Shown: positions 1 to 12,818, counted from the stretch's first letter. The stretch: 64,000 nt of DNA from Bryoerythrophyllum caledonicum (GCA_963971425.1 OZ020521.1:10309519-10373518); one strand, 5' to 3'. A program made the numbers and translations. Notes: generated by a model from the sequence alone, not told the origin.

Positions 1-72
1 GCCATTTGCAGCAGTGAATATCTCTATTGTGTGACTATGTCTTGCTGATCCTTGTCTATGATGGCTTGACAG

Positions 73-2817
73 GACAAGTACAAAATCTTCAACCTATGTT
101 CGGAGAAGCTGTACGACACTTTACTTCTCCGTGATAAGGTTTGTACTCTTTTCTCAAACGTGGAGATAATACCGGATTGCTTCCCTGAACGTTAGCATGT
201 GAAGGTTCTAGTCGGATTCAATCAGAAGAACTCGAAAGTGGCAAATCTGTTAACGGTCCAAAGATGGACTCAATGTTCACTAAAGGGGATCCTTGACTTT
301 CAGGTGGCATCTTTTCCTTTCCAAGGCAACAATTGTCCACCTCTGCAACTAGTGTCATCGTTTTGTGAGGCAGCATACTCATGGCTCAAGGCTGGTCTGG
401 AGAATGTGGTGGTGGTGCACTGTAAGGGAGGGATGGCGCGCACTGGGCTCATGGTTTCCTGTCTTCTCCTCCACCTCAAAGTATGTGCATCTCTTTTTCC
501 AAGTAGGGATGTGTCCTGTGCATTTCGCACTCTTTTCCCGAGTCTTTTATCCACAATATTTCGAATGACAAAGGTGTGTGGCGTGATTGCTTCTGGCAGT
601 TCTTTCCTACCGCAGAAGAATCAGTGAACCATTATAATCAGAAACGATGCGTGGATAGCAACGGTTTAATTCTCCCAAGTCATCTTGTAAGTCTTCATCG
701 TCTTTGTTCCAGGCATCTTGCAAAATCATGCACAATCACTTCTTGGCATGTTCTCATGGTGAGCTTTGATTTCACAGCGGTACGTGAAATATTACGAGCA
801 GGTCTTGAGAAAATATCAGGGATTCACACCCACAGGGCGAAGGTATCATTCTTGCCCTTGCATCATCAAAATCTGATGGAATAGTGCTTGTGTCCTATTT
901 TTGAACTGAGTTTCATGTGTTTCATAAGGTCTAACCCACTTAATTTTGAACCAGACATTTACTGATGTTTACTGCAGATGTACTTTGAGGAGTATTCGCC
1001 TTATAAACTGCCCGTCTTGGATCCGTCCTGCCGTGACCATCTCAGATCATGAAGGTGCTGCTACAATTTAGAGTTGGCTGCTATTTCCTGGTTTGATCCG
1101 GTCATGAGTTGCTCTATATATGTACTGACCAGGAGGCTTTATCATGAATGGCCAGGTGTGTTGTTCACGAGTAAGACGCATCCCAAAACAAGGTCTATGC
1201 TGGTGCGCTCGCTTTCCTCTCCTTCATATCCTTCAGATCTGGAAATAGAATTTGTTTTAATTCCAGTGCATTTGCCTCTGTGCTGTGATAAGCATACCCC
1301 TTCTACATAAGTGAACACTGTAGTGGTTTCGCTTCATTTTAAGCTCTAGGTTTATATTTATTAACGCTAGTTGATGTTATCGCAGGTAGAAGATGTTTGG
1401 CTGAGTGCTCTAAAGAGCGGAGTTTTTCTATTTGAGATACCTGACGACGGCCATGCCGCTGCAGTTGATGGCGACTTCAAAATCCATTTCCAGGACCGAA
1501 ATGTTGACTTTTCATGGTAATTAAACTGACGCTTGAACTATTTTCACTGATTGAAACATCGTGCCAGAAATTGTGTATCCTGAATATTCTAGTGTTGTGC
1601 ATGTTGATATGCTGATCAACTCTTTTTGCTACAGTTGGTTGAATACGAACATGATCGAGGGCAACATCGTTCTTCGAGTGACTGACCTCGATGGATACGA
1701 GAAAGTGAGTTTTCCCTGATTAGTTTCATTTATGGAGGTGTCCCTTGATATCATCTTTGATCTTACTCTCATTTCGGTTTTGCAAACAGGCTTTGCAGGA
1801 GGCAATCGGGTTCCAAGTAGTATTGGAACTCGTGGATACGTATTTATCGGTGCTAAGAGTTACAGAATCATCAAATCTCAGACCGGGTTTGCCTTCAGAC
1901 ACGGCATCTTCAGCAACAGACGGTGACACCAACAGCTTGACAGGTAATCAATTTGGGTAGGTTTCAATCATGCAAAATGCAGAGGTTTTTTGCACATCTG
2001 ACAGATCAGAAGCATGGTAGGATGTACCAAGTCGTGGTATGAAAGTTTAGGAAATCCTCTCCTAACATGAACGTGTTATGTATTTTAAGACCCAAACCTC
2101 CATAAAACTGATCTTCATTCATATCCATAGAGCATATATGGAGATCAGTTCTTTACTTTAGCAGTTTCATTCTTGCCCAACTGAGCTATTAACGACGTAT
2201 TCAAGTTTCGAGAGTGTTGCCGAAGTCAGGAGATCAACTGCCAAACAACAGTGAAAAACTTCATATTTCTGGTGCTGATGTGGAGATCAATTGCAGACAG
2301 TGATGGAGAGAAGGAAGAAGGTGCGGCACGGAGACGCGAATCTGAAGCCGCCGCCGCCGCCGCCGCGACCTCGTTCCAGGTCGCGCTCTCCAACGCGGTG
2401 ACAGAGGTGAGCACGGGCATTTTGAACGCCATGGACAGGCTCGGCATGAACCATCTCCGAACCAGACCCGCAAGCGTGCCCAGCAGCTCTCGCATAATCT
2501 CCTCTGAGGGATACCACGGAAAGGATTTCAATGGCTGGTCGACAAAGAGTGGAGCTAGCTCCAGGTTTCTCACCTCCAAAGAAGCGCTGCAGAAGCAGTT
2601 CACCTACGACTTTGAGGCTGCTGCAGACTCCTCCGGGTTTCCTTCAGAGGATATTGAGAGAAGTGATGATCCGGGGTCTTGTGATGACGATGCTTTTAGT
2701 GATGCTGCTGCTGCTGCGGTGACTAGTGAATTCCAGGCTTTGGCGGCTGCGAGTGCTGCGGATGCGTCTCTTTTTACTTTTGGAGATGAGGAGGATTACG
2801 ATAGTGATGAAGTTTAG
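73..2817 (+). CDS. PTEN: PTEN-type dual-specificity phosphatase, 3' part of gene (5' end outside window)
   Basis: PTEN family enzymes remove the 3-phosphate of phosphoinositides and also act on phosphoproteins. I place exons at 73-138, 304-480, 600-686, 778-842, 978-1054, 1156-1202, 1386-1516, 1635-1704, 1790-1943 and 2297-2817; all junctions are GT-AG and keep frame, giving 464 residues without the missing N-terminus. The P-loop is HCKGGMARTG (from 418), matching HCxxGxxRT with Cys nucleophile and Arg. FFPTAEES and YNQKRCVD follow, then a C2-like region (WIRPAVTISDHEG; GDFKIHFQDR; CWLNTNMIEGN). The last exon encodes an Ala-rich, Ser/Asp-rich acidic tail ending EEDYDSDEV, typical of the long plant PTEN2-like class. 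The donor after 1202 is the least certain junction; an alternative at 1193 breaks frame. Identity is secure; 5' exons are lost. Confidence 0.93.
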
Positions 2818-3035
2818 AGTGGTGGTGTTCTCTGCGAAGTGGAGGACTTTGACATGGCTTTTAGTGTCGGTAGAGCATATGTATAAATGGAATCAATAAC
2901 TGGGATTGTCATGGTTACTAGAATTGCTGGGTTTGCGTTTCTTATGGTGTGATTAGAGTGGAAGAGGCCGATGAAAATTAAGCGAGTGGAAGAAATGGAT
3001 GTACGAACATACACAAGTGCAACGCCATGTGCATA
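2818..3035. other. 3' flank of the PTEN gene
   Basis: Probable 3'UTR and downstream sequence of the phosphatase gene. No coding signal or clear terminator beyond AT-rich sequence is visible. Confidence 0.4.
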
Positions 3036-3353
3036 TATATGGAGAGAGGAGATAATTACACTATTATTTTTCAGTGATAGCCAATAGAATTACAATTCCA
3101 ACCCAAGTGATTTCATATTTTTTCGATGAAAACTGAATTAGTTATGAATTTTCAAACTATGGAGCCATGTTTAGTGGGTGGCCAGCAGTAGGTACCCCAT
3201 AGCCAACGACCAGAAGGGTCTTGACTAATAGTAAGGGTCTTGACTAATAGCATTTGGAGCTGAGTTGGTGGTAATGGGATGGAAGAGGGTTGGATATACC
3301 CCAATTTTATAGGTGTTGGCTATGGGTTTCTGTTGGTTATTGGGAGGCTTACC
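3036..3353 (+). repeat. Dispersed repeat E, left copy (inverted relative to 11577-12818)
   Basis: This stretch matches the reverse complement of 11577-11705 plus 12638-12818, including the shared blocks ggtaccccatagccaacgac, gggtcttgactaatag and gttatgaattttcaaact. A third, more diverged copy lies at 28655-28960. The copy here lacks the 924-bp TTAA element found inside the right copy, so it approximates the empty site. Family unknown; seen only as shared sequence. Confidence 0.75.
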
Positions 3354-4759
3354 TTAGATCTCAGATCATGTGATCCTGGCTATCCTACCTGTACTTCTCA
3401 AGATAAGTGAGGATTACCTACCATCCAGCCCTTTTTTTTTGGACCCGTGTCCCTCCTGTTGGCTGCACTGCATAGGCCAGTTTTTGGAGGGACGAAGCCA
3501 GAGAGGTCAGATTTCTGACAATCTGGCGAAATTTTGCCAAAAAAAAAAACCCTGCTACCATCCCAAGGCCCCGCAAAAGTGGGGCCCAACACTTTTCAAC
3601 CTTAACTTATCAACCTCAAATTTTCTTTGATATATTTTAAATACACATGTATTGTTTAGGGGTATGTCAATATATATTTGGAGAGGACAAAATAATGCGC
3701 AATGTAGTTTACAACAAAGCGCTTTTGTAATTGCATTTTTTTTTAAATTATTAAACAATTTTAATTCCTCTTTTTTATTTATAGTACTACTATTTGCTCA
3801 CCCTTAACCCATAAGTGATTGGCATATCCAAGAAGTGGTCGCATTCTATGGAAAGTGGAAAACAAGAACTTAAAAGTGACATTTAGCGAGTAAGAATTGG
3901 ATGGAATTTTTCGTAGTGGTATTCTTTATTATAAAGATCAGATTGATAATCATGGGTTCTTCATAAATCCAACAAATAAAAAATGTATATCTCTTACATG
4001 CACATGTACAAGCCAATATTTAACCCTACAGACATGTAAATTTAGTACAAATGCAATACTAATTTATTTTTTAATTTAATAAATTTTTATTAAAAAAATT
4101 CAGGAAAATCTTGTTGTTCTATAGCGTAGTTCTATGCACTTGGCTAAGTGCATAATTTCTTAATTGCATTATAATAGTCATGAATGTTCCTGATTTTTGC
4201 AAAAAAAATTGGAAGGCTAAAAAAGGCCCTTAAAATTGCATGTACACCGCATGTACACTACATAATATTCAAAATATGTACTTGTTTAGGCTATAAGACT
4301 CGGTTCAAGAAGGGAAAAACTTTGAGAATGGTCTATATTTTTAAATTGCGCCATGTGCAACATGTCTCATTTCAAGCATTCAGCCGGATACATCACGATG
4401 CTCCAGCTATATGGCTTCAAAGTTTATATACAACCCAAAGCGGGCTGCTAGATCACTTAGTGGTTAACCCTTAAATGTTAAAAGGTGCCATTGGTGGCCA
4501 CAATATTCTACATGATTGGTGTTGTACTTGAACATAATAAGGTTCACATATTGAAACAATCTCCACATGAAAGATGTTAGTTGAACAATCTTCAATCCAA
4601 AGGGGTAAGTATTACAAAACTTTAATACAATTTTTATATTCTACAAAGTAAAATTCATGCCTCTATATATAGTTATCAACTTACCTTTAAGGGTTAATAG
4701 CTATTACCTATTAAGAAGACAACTTAATGCAATGTGCACTATTAATGGTAGAGACAATA
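3354..4759. other. AT-rich intergenic DNA without recognised gene
   Basis: Short open frames only, none with recognisable motifs. Contains A/T runs and no clear element ends. The start of the LINE relic near 4760 is approximate. Confidence 0.4.
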
Positions 4760-7700
4760 CTATAGTGGTTGATTTTTGTTCCCCAACTCGACCCTTCTCA
4801 AATCTCCCACCTACCAATTCACAACCCCCTAATCCCTCCACTGCCCCTCCTCGCATATACAAAAATCTCTCTTGCTACTCCATTGCTACCATTCTTCACC
4901 ACAAAGACCATCAACGGAATGACCCAAATAAAGTCTGCAAAAACTACACAAAGTACCTATGCAAATGGCGCGTCATCTACATCACCTATCACAAATAATC
5001 CCACAACTCAATCTTTCTCCATGATATAGCCAAAACACCTCCCTTCACAACACCACACTACTTACACAATACTACCAACAACTTCAACACACACACTACT
5101 CCAAAATCATACAAGTCCACCACCTCCAAGAACAAACGAGAAATTCTGGAGATTTGTTACACCCTTAAGAACAAACAAGCAATACTAGATTTATTACACT
5201 TTCTACCATCATCTCCCTCTTTAGCATTTCCACAACCCAATGCAACCCCAAAATCGACGTTATCACACAGTCAAATATTATACACATAATAAACAACATC
5301 GCATCTATCTTCAAAAGCAACAACAGCCACCTCATCACCATCCCAACCACCAGACTCTAATGGTTATGAAAACAATACCATAAAATGCGACTCTCTCCTA
5401 TTAGTTTAGAATCCATCACACAATCGTGTAAGACCAAAATCATACGGTTGTACCAAAGATACAAATACCGCACTCCTAAAAACAACCTCCTAAAACTAGC
5501 ACACTAGACACTTCTCATCCCAACACTAGATTCTCTTATTACAACCTTTAACATCCAACATTCCTACTTCTCATCCCCAATCACATGCTCCATCCAAATA
5601 ATAGAATTCTTCTCCTACTTTGAAGGAGATAAAATAATATTTGGCTTCCTTGGCAAAGCCTTTGACTACAAATGGAAAGGCATTGGACTTGCACACTCCA
5701 ATAACTCCATTGAAATAGAACAAGCCATTCATTGGGCCAAGTTAGCCGCCCAAAACTACCCATTCTCAACCTCCACATTTATCATACAACCCAATATCAA
5801 CTGGTACCACAACTCTGAACCCCACTTCGGCCCATTCCTAGACTCACACATCATGGCCCTCTTTCCGACTAACTTTATCACTTACTACAAACCAACAATC
5901 CTACCCACTTTAAAAGACCCCGAGGTTAAACCAACAACTCTAGTTGAAGTGTAGTAGGTTTGGAAATATGTTTAGGAATGATACGCGTACACCACCAAAG
6001 CCATCCTATTGGTAATCCTACACAACTTAAAAACCTCCAACTTTCAATATACAATCTTAAGATCAAACACTACTAGACACACCCCGCACCACCCCCTCCT
6101 CTACAAATCCACATCAACGGGAACAAAACATGGTCTAAAATCCCATACAAAACATATTCCCAAACCTACTACACTTTAACCCCCCAACTTCCAGACTACC
6201 AATTAGACACCCCCCTTAACTTTAATCCTCTACATAGCTACTACACATATGGATCCTTCAAGGAACCAATAGAAGTTAGCCCTGGGCATTGGTACCGCGA
6301 GAAGGCCGGATATGGCATTTACAATCCCGCCAATGAAATCAAACTAGCCAAGTGATTACATAGACTCCGAAACATCCTCAAAGCATAAATGATGGCCATT
6401 CACAAAAATTTACGCATTATTACCGCACAATATCCAAATGAACCAGCACATATTTTCACGGATTGCATAAATGTGCTTTACCTTCTCAACACCCAAATAC
6501 AACATCCATCTAGTTACAATAGCCACCAGGATCAAACCATTCTAGCATCCAAGGTTGAAATGCTATAAACTTGCACCCAAATTACCACACTTCACAAAGT
6601 TTGCGCCCATGCTATCATTGCAAGCAATGAAGAAGCGGACAAACTACCCAAAGAAGGCCAAGACAATGCCCACCAGGATGCCAAACACCCTTGTGAACAC
6701 GCCTACACAACCCCATATTACTCCCAAAAATATGAATGGTATTCCATGGGAGACACCTTGGGCAAAGGCCCAATTAGATTTTTTAACAAATATCTTAAGA
6801 AAATACGACCTCACTCACAACCTAGAATTACTAACCAAAAATTTCTCCAATATTGCCAAATGGATTGACAACAAAGATATTGAGAACACGCTATCCACGA
6901 ATTTTTGGAACAATCCCTCCATTGCCCACTCCCAAAACACATGTATAATCAAATTCCACATCGGATGATACATGGGCAACACTTTTAAACAACTATTCTT
7001 TGGAATTGATAGATTTCCATCCATTAGATGCTCCATCTACCCCTCCACTGACCCAGACACATGGATTCATGTGCTACTTAGATGCCAAAACACTCCATAC
7101 ATTTGCTCATTGTCAAACGCCGTAATAAAGGTGTTTGGAAAATTTGTAAGCTAAGCACATCCTCCATTAAATCCCGATGTTTAATACTCATGAATGTCGA
7201 CACCTTTAATAATAATCCCCAAGAGAATGTGGTTTCCAACTGGTTATTACCATGCCCATGTAACACCAGTTGCTTCCATTGCAACGTCCGCCTGAAACCC
7301 GACATCCTATGTGACAAAGGCCTCCTCTATAATGACCCCCACCAGATCAAATTGCTCCAAATTTCAAAATTCAATTCATTGAATTCACCTTCTGTTATGA
7401 TTAATTCGCACTTGAAACTATCGCAAACAAAATAGATAAATATAAACCACTTTTGGAAGACACTGTTGCACTAGGCTAGACATTTGAACCTCTAATCGTC
7501 ATCGCATCTGGCACTCGTGCCAATACTCTTATGATATATCTCATCTATGTCGTCCCTAGAAACCACATTTGACATCCCCATGGCCCTAATATGAGATTCC
7601 TTCAACACCGTAATTAACAATGCAATCTTCCATGCTATGTCCATACATCTCTACGAACAAAAAACTGAAAACAACCAACCCCTCCCCGACCCACATGACC

Positions 7701-7870
7701 CCCCATAAATCACCCGTACAACGACACATTCATCCCAACACCTCCATAACCGTTGGTCCCATGTGTTATTGTTTTTTGTTACTCGTTACTTGGTACTCGG
7801 TTCTTGATAGTATCTACCTTCAAGAGGGGGGGAGTAGTACCACCCTATTAACATTTGTCATGTGGGCTTG
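4760..7870 (+). mobile_element. Decayed, 5'-truncated LINE of the same family as 34320-48516
   Basis: Aligns by eye with about 45400-48450 of the full-length LINE. Landmarks: the spacer before RNase H (matching 45580 on), the RNase H start (tactacacatatggatcc near 6240 against 46800), the DGNE-type block near 6620, the finger region near 7030-7090, and the C-terminal endonuclease-like block (KPDIL near 7290, IEFTF near 7380, then a KYKPLLED / PLIVIASGTRA block to about 7530). Many stops and frameshifts break it. The 3'UTR (7770-7870) keeps the ggggggagtagtacc block. It is an old insertion of the 3' part only. Confidence 0.85.
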
Positions 7871-7879
7871 GGCTTAGTA

Positions 7880-8010
7880 TGCTAAAATTTATGTTTACTG
7901 TAATGATACAAATACTGTACTTACCTTAGTACAATATTTGTAAATGAGTTGGTAAATAGTGTAAGCCACCAATGTCATTAATGTAACCCTCAATCAACCC
8001 CCAATCAACC
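7880..8010. repeat. Relic of the CTACACTAAA miniature element
   Basis: Shares blocks with 27860-27930 (gtacttaccttagtac, gtaaatgagttgg) and 28140-28180 (cactatcattaatg type, then ccctcaatcaaccccc). It looks like an internally deleted copy lying directly behind the LINE relic. Confidence 0.5.
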
Positions 8011-8833
8011 ACCTACCGCCCACCATGTCTTAACTCTCCTTGTTGACTTGCCATCCTCATTCCTATCTCTTCTCCACTCTTGCATCCTCCACTCTTGCAT
8101 TCCACTCTTGCATTCTATACCCTTGCATTGGCTCTTTGTAGTGAGTTAACTTGCATCTTTCTTTTTGTGGTGAGTTTATCTGAACCTTCCCTGCGAAGAT
8201 ACATTTTTGAGTGTTGTGGTTTGTATTGACATGAGGTTTAATATATGTGCACTTGCGGGTTCCAATATGCCAACCACTGTTTCCATTTCTGACTCTTTTG
8301 TGGTCTGATTTTTTTTAAAGGGATTTTTTTTCAGCCCTTCATATACTCAGAACGTGGGGAGGGGCTGGTACTTCCCCCAAGTTTGAGGGGGAGGGGCAAA
8401 GTCCAGCACAAAATTATGTGACAATCCCGAGTCCTAAGCGCAGCTTGTTAGCGCAAGACCCAACTCACAAGTTTGTAATTGTTGTCCTGTCAACTCAACT
8501 TTGTCATCCTTGACAACCATGTCATTGCAGCATAGCCATGGCAACCAGCATGATACCCGGTCACCAAATATACTCCTCATCAGTCCAATATCCAATACAC
8601 TTTAATTAATACCCATATAGGCCCCATCACTTTGAATACGCCCTATCAGCCGAGTTATGGCATCCCCACCATCTAACATCGTCACTCAAGTTTCCGATAT
8701 TGGGGATAAGATGCCTCACGGCTCGCCCAACACATCCCCACGTAAGTCTCACTCCTCCAATGAATGCATTTCATTGATCATCCAATAGTCTAGTAGAAAT
8801 CCTAAATGTCAAAACGTTTTTTCATTCCCAGAG
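8011..8833. other. Intergenic, no gene recognised
   Basis: CT-rich stretch (8040-8130, repeated cactcttgcat) followed by mixed sequence. No open frame with motifs. Confidence 0.4.
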
Positions 8834-10324
8834 ATGGAGTCTGATACACGGCAACATCACCGGCCCCCTACAGCAAGTTTTGACTGTACATATCCGCAAA
8901 ACCGTTGTTGCATGGATGGTGGAAGACTAGGTGCTTCGAGGGAGCCGGGGACTGTACAACTAGATGGCAGAACATTTCTACAGCATTTCAAAGCTCAGCA
9001 CAACACAAACTTTGTCCGCGCCACCCGTTGGTGGGCGCTACGGGATACTCTATTATCCACAGAAGCAACGAGTGTATCCATTGCCTTATTGTGCAGTTGG
9101 AGGAATCTTGGCAAAAGGAAAAAAGTCCTTAATGAGGCGGCTAGTAGGCGGGGCCATAGCAGTTGAAGTGGATCCAATGGCTCTACCCGCACCTTCTATA
9201 ATCTTTTGAGGTCTACAAGCGGGCTAGAGTTTAGTTTTCTTCCGCCTTCCTTCTTGAATTGGACCAATTTATTCTTTGAGGTCTAGACTCATCCTATACT
9301 ATCCAATCTTGGGATCCAAAAGATCAACGACTCCTATCCAATAAGTTAACATCATCATGGATACAACAATTCATGGATGTAAACAACATTGTTTTATTCT
9401 CTCAATGGGGCCGCTTGGCTTGTAGTACGGAAAAAGAAACGCAAATTGAACAAAACACCGCATATCATTTGGGAATTTCAATCCGGTATTTTTTATGAAA
9501 ATTTCATCAAAACCTTGAATGAAACCCATTTTACTATTAATATGGATGATGGACAAGCTCCAGGCTTTTAGGGAGACATTTCGATTAAATACGCTGATGT
9601 TGTTGCGAGAGGGGAGGCAATAACGATGGTCGTTTGGATTTTGGGGCGACATAGAGCCATCATAGAAACCCCCATGCTTATTTTCAGTATTGAAAATAGG
9701 AATTATTCTATCCGTGGTTTAGATGACAACATCCCCGGAGTTTATTACCGAACGGGTCCAAAGGGTTGGATGGACCAAACTATATTTCCTCAATACTTTG
9801 AGGAACCTCGGGCATACCAAGCGGACCCTCATAATTGCATCAAATTCATTGTGGGTGGGTAACGGTATGAGGCACAATTTAACCCCTATATTAGTGGCCG
9901 TTCTAACTCAAAAGAGAACCGTTTTTAAATACCTACCCTTGTGTGCAACCCATCTTTGCCAACCGGCACACACTTTTATAATTTCCAAGATAAAGGATGC
10001 ATGCACCAATCGATGGAAGATCAAGGGAACCGAGCTAATTCAATATAGCATTTTGCAAATAATGCTCGTGGCGATTGTCAATGGTTGGGCAAACTTTCTA
10101 ATCTCGGAAAATGGTATTTTCTTCAAATAGCGACGGAATCGGTTGAAAATGTTAATTGCAAAGTTGATTGTGATCACATGTCCTATGCTAGGGAATCTAT
10201 GATTAGATGTCGCTTAGCATTAGGATTAGACGGCACTTGGACTTCTAACCAATTGTTTCCGCACTTGCAAGATATCATTGCAAAGCATCGTCCATACTTT
10301 GATGGACTAGAAGTGCCTAATTAG
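8834..10324 (+). pseudogene. Decayed DDE-superfamily transposase, intronless
   Basis: Three frames must be pieced together. The N-terminal part has NFVRATRWWALRD (about 9019) and YCAVGGILAKGKK in another frame. The middle has NMDDGQAPGF (about 9538, where a first catalytic Asp is expected), then PGVYYRTGPKGWMDQTIF and YFEEPRAYQADPHN (about 9740-9830). The end has THLCQPAHTFIISKIKDA (about 9946) and finishes DGLEVPN-stop at 10324. The THLxQPxDxFxIxKxK block is typical of DDE_1 (pogo/Tigger-like) transposases. A TAG at 9569 in the main frame and frameshifts near 9850 and 10085 inactivate it. The second Asp block (VDN in relatives) reads VGN. No terminal repeats were found. Confidence 0.75.
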
Positions 10325-10990
10325 CCATAGGCAAATTATTCTATGTTTAAGTTTCTTTTTTATTATAAAATTGTAATTTTTGTTTCCTTTCCTTCTACAT
10401 ATAAATTCTTATGTTTTCTTGATGCATTTCTTGCAAACGTTTCTTTTATCCTGAGTTGTAAATTACGTTCTTTCCATATCTAAATTCTTATGTTTTTCCA
10501 ATGTTTTCTTCCAAATTTTTTTAAGGTGCACTTTTCCTTTCCTCACATGTTTAGGTTCTAATGTTCCCAATATTTTTCTTTCATTTTTTTTTCAAGTTGA
10601 GCATTTCCTTTCCTCCCATGTCTAGGATCTTATGTTTCCAAATATTTTTCTTCCAAACCTTTGTTTTTTCTTATGTTTCAATTATTTTTTCCCCCATGTC
10701 TAAATTCTCATTTTTTCAATTTTTTTTTTCAAATGTTTCTTTTTTTTGAAGTTGCAATTCCACTTCTCTTCAATTTTAAATCTCTTATTTTTCCAATATT
10801 TTCTTCCAAATGTCTCTCTTTTTTCAAGTTGCAATTTCACTTTCCCTTCATATCTACAATTTTTTCCAATATTTTTGTTGCAAAATCATTGGTTTCTAAA
10901 AGTTCTCACAACCTTCTTCACTTTTGATGCACTAAAAGTCCACAAGTAAATTTTTTAATAATGTAGTCTTTACTAGAAACGTGCTTAAAC
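10325..10990. repeat. T-rich low-complexity tract
   Basis: Repeated blocks of the type ttttcttccaaat and cctttccttc recur roughly every 60-75 bases between 10380 and 10870, so this is a diverged, T/C-rich short tandem array with no gene. Confidence 0.6.
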
Positions 10991-11044
10991 TCTGATTTCC
11001 AGCGGGCGGCCCATGCTTCTCCTCATTTGCAACTTTCAATGGCC

Positions 11045-11164
11045 ATAACTCATTCAAATTTTATCCAAATTGGGCATATGAGGTGTTTTCTGACATCCAC
11101 AAAAATGTAGATGCCAAAAAACACCTCATATGCCCAATCCGGATTAAAAATTTGAATGAGTTAT
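11045..11164. repeat. Near-perfect hairpin inverted repeat
   Basis: Left arm 11045-11100 and right arm 11107-11164 pair over about 55 bases, e.g. ttgggcatatgaggtgtttt against aaaacacctcatatgccca, with a six-base loop. A diverged copy is at 28239-28355 inside a larger element with CTACACTAAA ends, so the hairpin is probably an internal part of that family. Confidence 0.85.
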
Positions 11165-11219
11165 ACTCTTCAGAAGATTGCTGATAAGATACTCTGACAG
11201 CCCCCAACTTCTAGACCTT

Positions 11220-11412
11220 TTTTTTATACTTCTATGATTGATACACTAAATGTGCACAAGTGGATTTTTTTCAATCTTTACCATAATCGATAAATAGTGT
11301 ACTAGTTGGCATTTAGTGTACGGTAATGTCACTACACTAATGCCTTGTTTGCAATTGGTGTATGGGTTCGCATTTAGTGCACTACACTAAACATAAATTT
11401 TAGTGTAGTAGT
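11220..11412. repeat. Right part of a CTACACTAAA-family element
   Basis: Ends with cactacactaaacataaa then ttttagtgtagtag, the palindromic terminus seen at 28592-28617. Shares gttggcatttagtgta and cactacactaatgcc blocks with 28505-28560. With the hairpin at 11045 it forms a copy whose left end is not evident. Confidence 0.6.
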
Positions 11413-11576
11413 ACGATCAAAATACTATATTCACGCTCGTTCCCTTCAAGAACCAGAGTTCCCCTTCTTCTTCTTTGATTGATTTTTGGTGTAGTGGTTG
11501 ATATTTGGCCTAGTGATAAGTCAACGTTACAGCCCTTGCCCCCTTGGGAACAACGAGGCAATATAGTAGTGAATAT

Positions 11577-12818
11577 ATAAGGTAAGCCCCCATAACCAAC
11601 AAAAATCCATAGCCAACGCCTACAAAATTGGGGTATATCCAACCCTCTTCCATCCCATTACCACCAACTTAGCTCCCAATGGAGGTTTGCTATTAGTCAA
11701 GACCCTTAACCCCTAAAGGACCAGAGTCACCTTCGGGGGGATTTCTGATTTTGGGCAGGTTCCAAAAATAAAATAAAAATCCTTTTTCTTTGAAATTATT
11801 ATTCTAGATTGCCTCAAATAAGAGCTTCGTGGACATATTTTTATTATATTTTTTTGGATTTGTGGTTTGAAAGTTAGTACCACTTAAAGCCAAAAGTGGG
11901 GTCACCGGGCACCTCCACAAATTTTGACAAAAATTTCTATTGACGTTGAGATTTTTCACACACATAAAGAATATTTCCTTCTCTGGAAATTTTCAAAAAA
12001 TTCTTGTCTTTAGTGTAACAAGGCATTTTATTCCAAGTCAAACATTTTCACACATTGTCGGGCAACAGGGGAAAAAAACTTCATCTTTTCTACATAAAAC
12101 CTAGAGATCTTCATATTTTTCACTTTTTATTCTTTCAACAACAATATGTGGTGAAAAAATTTTTATTGACCATTTGGATTATTATTTGAATACATACGTA
12201 GCTCACAAAAAAATAAAACATGAAATGGCAATTTTTGAACCTCCACTCCTTGCACACTTGTTTTGAATATGCTACACCCCTTTTTTACCTCTAAAAATTG
12301 GTGTGTTGGGAAATAACATCATGCTTAAGACAATGGTAGAAGATTTAGACCTTGTACAATGCAAAAATTTGATACAAAGTGAAGTCAAAGTCTGCTGATC
12401 TACTCAACGCAGGGAAGAAAATGAACCATTGTTTTGACTTCAAACACTAAAATCTATCAATCCGTGCGGTGGATTGCAACCAAATTTTTTTGGCACGTTT
12501 ATATAGAAGTATAATTTAAGATCTTACGGTTGAAAATCCAAAACTCACTTTAAAATGTGATTTTCATGTCTCTTTTTGGCAGTGGCAGTTTTGGACTGGT
12601 TTTAGAGCGAAAGTGGTCGTGGTCCTGTAGGGGTTAATTTCGGTCGTTGGTTATGGGGGTACCTACTGCTGGCCACCCACTAAACATGGCTGCACAGTTT
12701 GAAAATTCATAACTAATTCAGTTTTCATCGAAAAAATATGAAATCACTTGGGTTGGAATCGTAATTCTATTGGCTGTCACTGAAAAATAATAGTATAATT
12801 ATCTTCCCTCTCCATATA
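11577..12818 (-). repeat. Dispersed repeat E, right copy, split by a TTAA element
   Basis: Reverse complement of 3036-3353, interrupted at 11706-12637. Arms: 11577-11705 and 12638-12818. The two E copies face each other across 8.2 kb between the phosphatase and beta-glucosidase genes. Confidence 0.75.
11710..12633 (+). mobile_element. TTAA-flanked 924-bp non-autonomous DNA element, copy A
   Basis: Begins CCCCTAAAGGACCA and ends TGGTCCTGTAGGGG, an inverted repeat of about 14 bases, with TTAA on both sides (11706-11709 and 12634-12637). No open frame resembles a transposase. Four other copies or fragments of the same subfamily, and a second subfamily, are in the window. The paralogous site at 3036-3353 lacks the insertion. 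TTAA duplications with ends beginning CCC are the pattern of piggyBac-like elements; that assignment is inference. Confidence 0.85.

Noticed and set aside
10561-10949. Phe-rich frames in T-rich DNA
   Set aside because: Low-complexity T/C tract; frames result from absence of stops in TTT/TTC repeats.
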